DNA of 12,266 nucleotides from NCBI GenBank assembly GCA_006226895.1, contig SBFN01000186.1, positions 1 to 12,266 on the forward strand, written 5' to 3'. Source of the DNA: Deltaproteobacteria bacterium (GTDB lineage: Bacteria; Desulfobacterota; Desulfuromonadia; Desulfuromonadales; BM103). Shown here in pieces: positions 7,194 to 12,266 of the stretch. Numbering within the stretch: position 1 is the stretch's first letter; every line of letters begins with the position of its first letter. The notes under the pieces were generated by a model that did not search any database, was not told the DNA's origin, and worked only from the letters and a program-made list of their open reading frames with translations. A program made the position numbers and the translations under genes.

Positions 7194-7223
7194 ATTATCC
7201 TTATTTTTGCTGTATTCCATTAA
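7194..7223 (-). promoter_or_regulatory. Possible trkA operon promoter
   Basis: On the minus strand GATAAT (7194-7199) matches five of six -10 bases and is preceded at 18 bases by TTAATG (7218-7223), which matches three of six -35 bases. It lies about 70 bases upstream of the trkA start, in the A/T-richer divergent gap with the HNH gene. The weak -35 keeps this tentative. Confidence 0.3.
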
Positions 7224-7245
7224 CCGGATTCTGTATCATGTGTTC

Positions 7246-7533
7246 ATGCAGTTTTTCGCTGACATTCCTGAAGAACAGCTGCGGCGCGAGCGCCAGAAAG
7301 CCCGAGAACTAAGACGTTCCCAGTGGTGGCGCAACCGGATTGCAACGGGTTTGTGTCACTATTGCGGCGGCCACTTTGTTTCTGCCGAGTTGACGCTGGA
7401 TCATGTTGTCCCCCTGGTGCGTGGTGGTCGCAGCAGCAAAGGCAACTGTGTCGCGGCGTGCAAAGACTGCAACACCCGCAAGCGCGATATGTTGCCTACC
7501 GAATGGCAGGAATATCTGGACAGCATGGCTTAA
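7246..7533 (+). CDS. Small stand-alone HNH endonuclease
   Basis: A 95-residue protein consisting almost wholly of a zinc-bound HNH nuclease fold. A charged N-terminal helix (QLRRERQKARELRRSQWW, 11-28) leads to CHYC (Cys37, Cys40), the catalytic LDH with Asp52-His53, GN (Gly67-Asn68), CKDCN (Cys72, Cys75, Asn76) and Lys79, so the active site looks complete. It resembles the McrA-like HNH proteins found alone in many deltaproteobacteria; their role (repair, defence, or mobile-element remnant) is not established. The ATG at 7246 gives the usual MxFFADI start. A TTG at 7207 would add 13 residues, and no Shine-Dalgarno sequence precedes either one. It diverges from trkA, converges on the acidic gene, and no methylase or intron is nearby. 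Confidence 0.85.
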   Translation: MQFFADIPEEQLRRERQKARELRRSQWWRNRIATGLCHYCGGHFVSAELTLDHVVPLVRGGRSSKGNCVAACKDCNTRKRDMLPTEWQEYLDSMA

Positions 7534-7546
7534 ATTTATGCTGTCC
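7518..7546. repeat. Inverted repeat spanning the HNH gene stop
   Basis: GGACAGCAT (7518-7526) and ATGCTGTCC (7538-7546) are perfect nine-base complements around an 11-base loop holding the TAA stop of the HNH gene. The acidic gene ends three bases further on. Neither strand has a following T run, so it is not a classical terminator, but it may form the 3' end structure of two convergent transcripts. Confidence 0.55.
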
Positions 7547-7548
7547 TG

Positions 7549-7773
7549 CTAAAGCTCTTCAAACTGTGCCGGGTCCTCATCGTCGCCATCATCTGGCTCG
7601 TCATCGTCGAGATCGTCAAAGTCTTCATCCATGAATCGTTCCAGAAAACGCTGATTGCTGCGCAGGCGGCGCTGGGTCTTCTCCTGCAGCTCCGCAAGCT
7701 CCGGAAAGCGTTCTTCCTTGACCTCGAGGTCAGCTTGTTCCGTTTTAATGGACTTGTCTTGTTCTTCCGTCAT
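7549..7773 (-). CDS. Small very acidic protein of unknown function, coupled to glgA
   Basis: A 74-residue protein matching no domain I can name. The N-terminal part (1-30) is charged and probably helical; residues 31-52 hold a conserved-looking core, LQEKTQRRLRSNQRFLERFMDEDF; the last 23 residues are dominated by Asp and Glu (DDLDDDEPDDGDDED) and are probably disordered. It has no signal peptide or membrane segment. Its ATG overlaps the glgA TGA (ATGA), and a strong AAGGGA sits five bases upstream inside the last glgA codons. Such tight linkage suggests co-expression with glgA and supports a real gene despite its size. A regulatory or binding role towards GlgA is speculation. Confidence 0.72.
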   Translation of the reverse strand: MTEEQDKSIKTEQADLEVKEERFPELAELQEKTQRRLRSNQRFLERFMDEDFDDLDDDEPDDGDDEDPAQFEEL

Positions 7774-9263
7774 TGCAATCCCTTTTTACATAGTCGATAG
7801 AGGTCCAGATATTGTTCTGCTGCCTGGTGCCAGGACATATCCTGGGTCATCCCCCGGTGTCTTATCTTCTGCCAGAGCGGCGGTTCGCTGTAAGCCTCCA
7901 GGGCTCTATCCAACCCCTGCAGAAGACTTGCATTTCGATATTTTTCAAAGACGAAACCATTTGCCGCTTCGGGTGCGATCCGTGGGTCGATAATTGTATC
8001 TGCGAGGCCGCCTGTTGCGTGAACCAGGGGGATGCAGCCGTAACGCAGAGCAATGAGCTGGCCAAGGCCGCAAGGCTCATAGCGGCTCGGCATCAGGAAA
8101 AGGTCACTGCCAGCATAGATCCGCCGTGACTGGGCATCGTCAAAGCGGAGCAGAACCCTGGCCCGGCCCGGATAAAAGTCTGCAGCCTCGGCAAGGCGCC
8201 GCTCGTAGTCCGGGTTACCGGTGCCGAGGATGACCAGCTGCAAGTTTCGCGACAAGATCTTCTCCCAACTCCCCAAAACCAGTTCGATACCTTTCTGGGA
8301 GTCAAGACGTGTGACCATGGCCACGATCGCCCTGTCGGGTGCTGGGTGCAGGCCGAGTTCTTCCTGCAGCATTTGTTTGCAGACGGCCTTGCCAGAAAGG
8401 TCCTCTGCAGAGTAGGCCTGCGGGAGTGTGTGATCCTGGGCCGGAGACCAGAGTTTGCCGTCCAGCCCGTTCAACAGCCCGTGCAGGTCGTCTGCACGCG
8501 AGCGTAGCAGGCCATCGAGGCCCATCCCCTGTTCCGGGGTTTGGATCTCCCGGCAGTAGGTCGGAGAGACGGTGTTGATCTGGCTGGCATAACGGAGCCC
8601 TGCTTTCAACAGGGAGAGCTTGCCGTGATATTCAATCCCGTCGGATGTCAGTAAACTTGAATCAATTTCCAGTGATTTTGCTGCCTGCAAAGGAAAGACG
8701 CCCTGGTAGCCGAGGTTGTGAATACTGAAGAGGGAGGCGGTGCCGGCAAAGTAAGGGTCTCGCCAGAGTTGCTGATGCAGGTAAAGCGGAACCAGGCCTG
8801 TCTGCCAGTCGTGAGCATGAATGACATCGGGAACGAAAGCGAGGTGGCGGGTGAGCTCAATAGCGGCACTGCTGAGCAATCCAAAGCGTTCCGCATTGTC
8901 TGTGTAGTCTTGGCCTCGCTCGCCGTAGAGCCCATCGCGGTCATAGTATTCAGGGTAGTCAAGAAAATAGACCTGAACGCCTTGGAATTCTCCTCTGCGA
9001 TAACCGATTTTGTAGCTGCGCCCACCCATGGAAACCGACAGCTTGTTTAGGCTTAAGGGAAGCTCGCCGGTGATTGTGCGAACCTGGCGATACCAAGGCA
9101 TGACCAGGCGCACATCATGACCGAGGGAACACAAAGCCGGGGGCAGAGAGCCCACAACGTCTGCAAGCCCGCCGGTTTTGGCGAAGGGGGTAGCTTCCGA
9201 GGCGACCATGAGTAGCTTCATTGGTGCTGAGGTCGAAATTCTTTTGTCTTCTTGAATTACCAT
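7770..9263 (-). CDS. glgA: Glycogen synthase (ADP-glucose type), GT5
   Basis: Transfers glucose from ADP-glucose (or UDP-glucose in some deltaproteobacteria) to the non-reducing end of an alpha-1,4-glucan in the cytoplasm. With 497 residues it is slightly longer than E. coli GlgA (477). The N-terminal GT5 domain has the KTGGLADVV loop at 29-37 and HAHDWQT at 149-155, with IHNLGYQG at 181-188. The C-terminal domain has TRLDSQKG (318-325, the Arg/Lys pair that binds phosphates), SRYEPCGLGQL with the key Glu396, and TGGLADT at 417-423. The start is uncertain: the ATG at 9263 lies 14 bases after the GH13 stop, but homologues normally begin at the MKLLMVASEATPFAKTGG corresponding to the ATG at 9221; neither has a clear Shine-Dalgarno sequence. 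It is the second visible gene of the GH13-glgA-acidic protein operon. Confidence 0.95.
   Translation of the reverse strand: MVIQEDKRISTSAPMKLLMVASEATPFAKTGGLADVVGSLPPALCSLGHDVRLVMPWYRQVRTITGELPLSLNKLSVSMGGRSYKIGYRRGEFQGVQVYFLDYPEYYDRDGLYGERGQDYTDNAERFGLLSSAAIELTRHLAFVPDVIHAHDWQTGLVPLYLHQQLWRDPYFAGTASLFSIHNLGYQGVFPLQAAKSLEIDSSLLTSDGIEYHGKLSLLKAGLRYASQINTVSPTYCREIQTPEQGMGLDGLLRSRADDLHGLLNGLDGKLWSPAQDHTLPQAYSAEDLSGKAVCKQMLQEELGLHPAPDRAIVAMVTRLDSQKGIELVLGSWEKILSRNLQLVILGTGNPDYERRLAEAADFYPGRARVLLRFDDAQSRRIYAGSDLFLMPSRYEPCGLGQLIALRYGCIPLVHATGGLADTIIDPRIAPEAANGFVFEKYRNASLLQGLDRALEAYSEPPLWQKIRHRGMTQDMSWHQAAEQYLDLYRLCKKGLQ
7779..7784 (-). promoter_or_regulatory. Ribosome binding site inside the end of glgA
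   Basis: AAGGGA on the minus strand, formed by the codons for the final Lys-Gly of GlgA, stands five bases before the ATG at 7773. This good site embedded in the upstream gene is the best evidence that the small acidic ORF is translated. Confidence 0.7.
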
Positions 9264-9277
9264 TTGGGTGGGGGATT

Positions 9278-12266
9278 TTAACTCAAATCGAGGAATTTAT
9301 CCAGTCGGTAGCCGACCGCCGCAGCACGGGCCAGGCGTTGGCGCAGGTGCTCGGCAGCTGCTGTCGAGATGGTCGGAGACTCTTTGCCTTGGTCTGCACG
9401 AAATTGCAGGATGCCGGCCTGAAGGGCTATGGCTCCAGCCAGAGCGGTCATGCCCTCCCGTAAAAACCAGGTCTGCTCCTCATGCCTGTTGACGCCCAGG
9501 AACCCGCTGTTGTCGCGGTCCTGACAGAGGTGTGCAAAAGCTCGGGCGTCAACAGCCGGGTGTGGTTGCATGCCGGCAGTCTTTGTCAGCAGGGTGGCAA
9601 GGAAAACAGCTCTGTCCTGATCTTCCGACGCAGCCCTTTCCTGCCAGGCAAAATCAAGGCCGCAGGAAGCGAAGACTTCAAAACAATGAGACTCGTCAGA
9701 AAAGCCGAGGGCTTGAGACAGGTTCTGCAGCATCAGCCAGCTGAGGATGGTTACACCAAGCCCTGCCTGAGAGCGCGTTCCCTGCCATTGCCCGGCGAGC
9801 ATTTTCTCCACCGCTTCAGCCGCTGCTAATTCAGACAACCAACCGGACAAGTCTGCGAAGAGAGCTTTTAGGTCGATCTGAAAAGTTGAATGACCGTCAA
9901 AACCCTCTATTGACGAAGCGACCATGCCGGCGAAAGCGTTGCACTCTACACTCAAATCCGACATGATTTTATCGATCGGTCGGGTCTGTCGCGCTGTCAC
10001 CAGGCCGCCCGCGAGAACATGTAGCCGCCCCTGATCAAAGAGCGCTGCGAAAGCCTTCCAGAGAGGTTGGTAGAGTATTCCCAAGCGCTCACGCTCAAGG
10101 TTGGAGACCTTGCGGCCATTGAGGTGTTGATAAAGTTTCTGCCAGGAGCCGTCTTCGTCGCTGAGCGTCTGGAAGTCACTGAACACAAGGTGTTCGTACC
10201 CATCAAGCTGCAGCTCGAGGCCCTGAGACAGTTTCTCTAGAGCGACCAGTTGTTGGTTGCCCTGCAGATCACGAAAACGGCAGAAAGGGTCGTCGGAGCG
10301 ATCAATTCCCAGCTCTTGCCAGAATGGTGGCATCGGCAGGGCGAGCCCTTCCTCTTCCGGCGAGGCTTTGTCGGCAGCCAGATGAATTCGTCCCCGGGTT
10401 GCTTGAGCCCCATTGTTATAAACGACCAGGAACTTTTGTCCGATTGGGCCGTTGCTGTAAGTGAAGACGTTTTCGTTCACGCCCTGATCGGTCATGAAAT
10501 CGTAAAGAGAAAAATGTTCGACATCGGCGAACAGGTGACGGGAGCGTAAAAGAGGAAAGAGCTGCTGTTCATGATGCTGAATAAATCCGATGTCTGGCTC
10601 TTCTTTCCAGTAGGCGCGACGGTACTCCATGCCATATTTTTCCCGGTAACCTTCAACCTGACCGTGGCCGAACATCGGCAGCCCGGGCAGGGTGGCCAGC
10701 AGGGTGGCGACGCCGAAATATTTGTCGCCTTTACCGAACTGTTCAACGGCGGACGCTTCGTCCGGATTGTTCATGAAATTGACGTAGCGCTTTAATATGC
10801 CCGGATTGTAGGCCAGCGTGTCTTTAAGTATCTGGCGGTACTTGGCGTTCTCTTCGCGCTTGAGCATATTCATAAAGGCGCTGTTGTAAACCCGGTGCAT
10901 GCCCAGGTTGCGTACAAAATAGCTCTCCATCAGCCAGAAGGCCTCTGCGATCAGGAGCGTGTCCGGAGCTTCTCGGTTAATGCGGTCCACCACCTCACGC
11001 CAGAACTCGACCGGGAAAGCCGCGGTAAAGTCATCGTCGGAGAGCGCAAAGGCCGAACGCGACTGGACTCCGGCGCTGCCTCCCGGTGGGGGAAACCATA
11101 GCCGGCGGAAATGCTTGCGCGCCAGGGTCATGGCGGCGTCAAAGCGGATCAGGCTGAAACGCCGGGCAACGGCCAGGATCAGATCGCTCATGGCCTGTCG
11201 GACTTCCGGCATCAGGAAGTTAAGTTGAGCCGTGTCGTTCCAGGGCATATGAGTGCCATCGTTGCCGTGATAGATATAGCGGTACTGACCGCTGTTATGG
11301 TCATGATACTCAAAGACCACTGCCGCATCACTGTGATCCCAGTAACCCTTTTCAATGCGAATGCCGATACCCTTCATCTCGCACAGATTCGGCCCGCTGA
11401 AATCATAGGCCGGATAGGGGGGGCGGTCGGTTTGTAGAAACCAGTCCGGGTGCTCCCTGACCAGTTCTGAGTCGATGCCGGTATGGTTGGGGACAACGTC
11501 GCAGGCCAACCTTATGCCGTGCTGATGACAACGTGACTCGAGAGCCTGCAAGGCGTTCTCGCCCCCCAGTTCTTCTGCGACCCGGTAGGCATGCAGGGCA
11601 TATGCGGAAGCTTCCGCTTCCGGGTTGCCGCACAGCTGCTTGATGCGTTTAGATGCACTGGAACGCTCCCAGATACCGATCAGCCAGAGAGCATTGAAGC
11701 CCCGATTTGCCAGACTGACCAGTTCCTCCTCCGGTATTTCTGCCAGGGTGGTGATGCTGCGCTGATAATGGCTGCTGAGTTGGTCGAGCCAGATGTAGAT
11801 CGATTTAGCCAGCAGGACGCTGGTGGTCATCCAGTCGGTGTCGTCAGTAAAGGCTGCGGCGGCATCGCTGCCGTCGCCTTCGCCAAAGAGAGGACTAGGC
11901 GATGGCCCGGGACCAGGCAGATAAGCGCGGCCCTCTTCTTCGGTGAGGGCGATGGCAATCTGCATCTCCGTGAGCACCTGTTGCGGCAGCCATGGCGCCC
12001 AGTTCTGAACAACATAAGCTACTTGCTCGACCAGACTGTGTGGGGCTATACGCGCAGGTTCTCGAAGTATCTCCGACAGAGTTCTCTGCCCGGGAGTGCT
12101 TTCTCTGAGTGTCTCGAATAACTTGGTGAGTTGCCTGACCAGGGTGCGATAGTCGAAGCGTGAAATTATTTCGGTGTCATCAAGCAGGTCTTTGAAAGAG
12201 CCTGCAGCCGGGTTGTCGCTCAAGGCGTCGAGGAAGAAGAAGTCAGCAAGCAATTGCTGTCTTGTC
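9278..12266 (-). CDS. Large GH13 alpha-amylase-family enzyme, 5' end outside the window
   Basis: Probably hydrolyses or transfers alpha-1,4-glucan, consistent with the following glgA. The frame is open to the window edge; a TTG at 12253 would give 991 residues but has no ribosome binding site, so the gene is probably longer. Counting from that TTG, residues 1-110 are helical, the barrel runs about 150-560, a beta-rich part 575-695, and a mostly helical C-terminal 300 residues match no domain I know. GH13 region I is DVVPNHTG (252-259), region II LIRFDAAM with nucleophile Asp372, region III LLIAEAF with acid/base Glu437. Region IV reads FMNNPDEASA (493-502): the Asp is kept (498) but the usual preceding His is Pro. 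A PGPGPSPSP linker (113-121) precedes the barrel. No signal peptide is visible because the N-terminus is missing. Exact activity (amylase, glucanotransferase, debranching) is open. Confidence 0.85.
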   Translation of the reverse strand, partial: TRQQLLADFFFLDALSDNPAAGSFKDLLDDTEIISRFDYRTLVRQLTKLFETLRESTPGQRTLSEILREPARIAPHSLVEQVAYVVQNWAPWLPQQVLTEMQIAIALTEEEGRAYLPGPGPSPSPLFGEGDGSDAAAAFTDDTDWMTTSVLLAKSIYIWLDQLSSHYQRSITTLAEIPEEELVSLANRGFNALWLIGIWERSSASKRIKQLCGNPEAEASAYALHAYRVAEELGGENALQALESRCHQHGIRLACDVVPNHTGIDSELVREHPDWFLQTDRPPYPAYDFSGPNLCEMKGIGIRIEKGYWDHSDAAVVFEYHDHNSGQYRYIYHGNDGTHMPWNDTAQLNFLMPEVRQAMSDLILAVARRFSLIRFDAAMTLARKHFRRLWFPPPGGSAGVQSRSAFALSDDDFTAAFPVEFWREVVDRINREAPDTLLIAEAFWLMESYFVRNLGMHRVYNSAFMNMLKREENAKYRQILKDTLAYNPGILKRYVNFMNNPDEASAVEQFGKGDKYFGVATLLATLPGLPMFGHGQVEGYREKYGMEYRRAYWKEEPDIGFIQHHEQQLFPLLRSRHLFADVEHFSLYDFMTDQGVNENVFTYSNGPIGQKFLVVYNNGAQATRGRIHLAADKASPEEEGLALPMPPFWQELGIDRSDDPFCRFRDLQGNQQLVALEKLSQGLELQLDGYEHLVFSDFQTLSDEDGSWQKLYQHLNGRKVSNLERERLGILYQPLWKAFAALFDQGRLHVLAGGLVTARQTRPIDKIMSDLSVECNAFAGMVASSIEGFDGHSTFQIDLKALFADLSGWLSELAAAEAVEKMLAGQWQGTRSQAGLGVTILSWLMLQNLSQALGFSDESHCFEVFASCGLDFAWQERAASEDQDRAVFLATLLTKTAGMQPHPAVDARAFAHLCQDRDNSGFLGVNRHEEQTWFLREGMTALAGAIALQAGILQFRADQGKESPTISTAAAEHLRQRLARAAAVGYRLDKFLDLS
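11876..11906. repeat. Imperfect palindrome within the GH13 linker
   Basis: GCCTTCGCC (11876-11884) and GGCGATGGC (11898-11906) pair at eight of nine positions around a 13-base loop. It encodes residues of the low-complexity PGPGPSPSPLFGEGDG segment (113-128), which interrupts otherwise ordinary helical sequence. The composition recalls REP-like elements whose translations are rich in S-P-L and G-E-G, but a single copy here cannot prove it. Confidence 0.35.

Noticed and set aside
7246..7533. HNH protein as a homing endonuclease in an intron or intein
   Set aside because: It lies between intact genes with no flanking intron structure, split host gene or intein splice motif.
7207..7773. HNH protein plus small acidic protein as a toxin-antitoxin or nuclease-inhibitor pair
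   Set aside because: They are convergent, not co-transcribed, and the acidic gene is coupled to glgA. An acidic inhibitor of a basic nuclease is imaginable, but nothing in the layout supports it.

Overview
The window looks like ordinary chromosomal DNA from a Gram-negative bacterium, most likely a deltaproteobacterium of the Desulfuromonadales/Geobacterales type. This is an inference from gene style (a small HNH protein, a trkA-trkH pair, and a large GH13 enzyme next to glgA) and a moderately high GC content; no marker gene proves it. There are ten recognisable genes, plus a few codons of an eleventh at the left edge. I see no tRNA, rRNA, insertion sequence, prophage or CRISPR array.

Left block, plus strand (1-3088): the last codons of an unidentified gene, rluD (23S rRNA pseudouridine synthase), pgeF (YfiH/laccase-domain peptidoglycan editing factor) and a response regulator. 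The first three are nearly abutting or overlap, and the regulator follows 24 bases later behind a good ribosome binding site. The regulator has a receiver domain, a SARP-like winged helix and a BTAD/TPR-like domain; no sensor kinase is in view.

Gap 3089-3449: this is the only long non-coding stretch and the most interesting part of the window. In order it holds a weak A/T-flanked hairpin just after the regulator, three TGTGAG direct repeats (two of them heptamers 4 bases apart, as in SARP binding sites), a -10-like TATACT, about 115 bases without an ORF ending in a very strong intrinsic terminator, then an extended -10 and a second plus-strand terminator-like hairpin. One or two small RNAs, the first possibly controlled by the adjacent regulator, are a testable reading.

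Middle block, minus strand (7125 down to 3450): trkA, trkH and a membrane-anchored alpha/beta hydrolase, packed with gaps of 0 and 7 bases. trkA and trkH form a K+ uptake system; the hydrolase has no known role in it.

Right block: a small plus-strand HNH nuclease stands alone, divergent from trkA and convergent with the right-hand operon. That minus-strand operon runs from a large GH13 alpha-amylase-family enzyme (open at the window edge) to glgA (glycogen synthase) to a 74-residue very acidic protein, which is joined to glgA by an ATGA overlap. The GH13 enzyme and GlgA point to storage glucan metabolism. Most of the window is standard housekeeping; the less explained items are the regulator with its downstream intergenic region, the acidic protein coupled to glgA, and the unusual GH13 enzyme.
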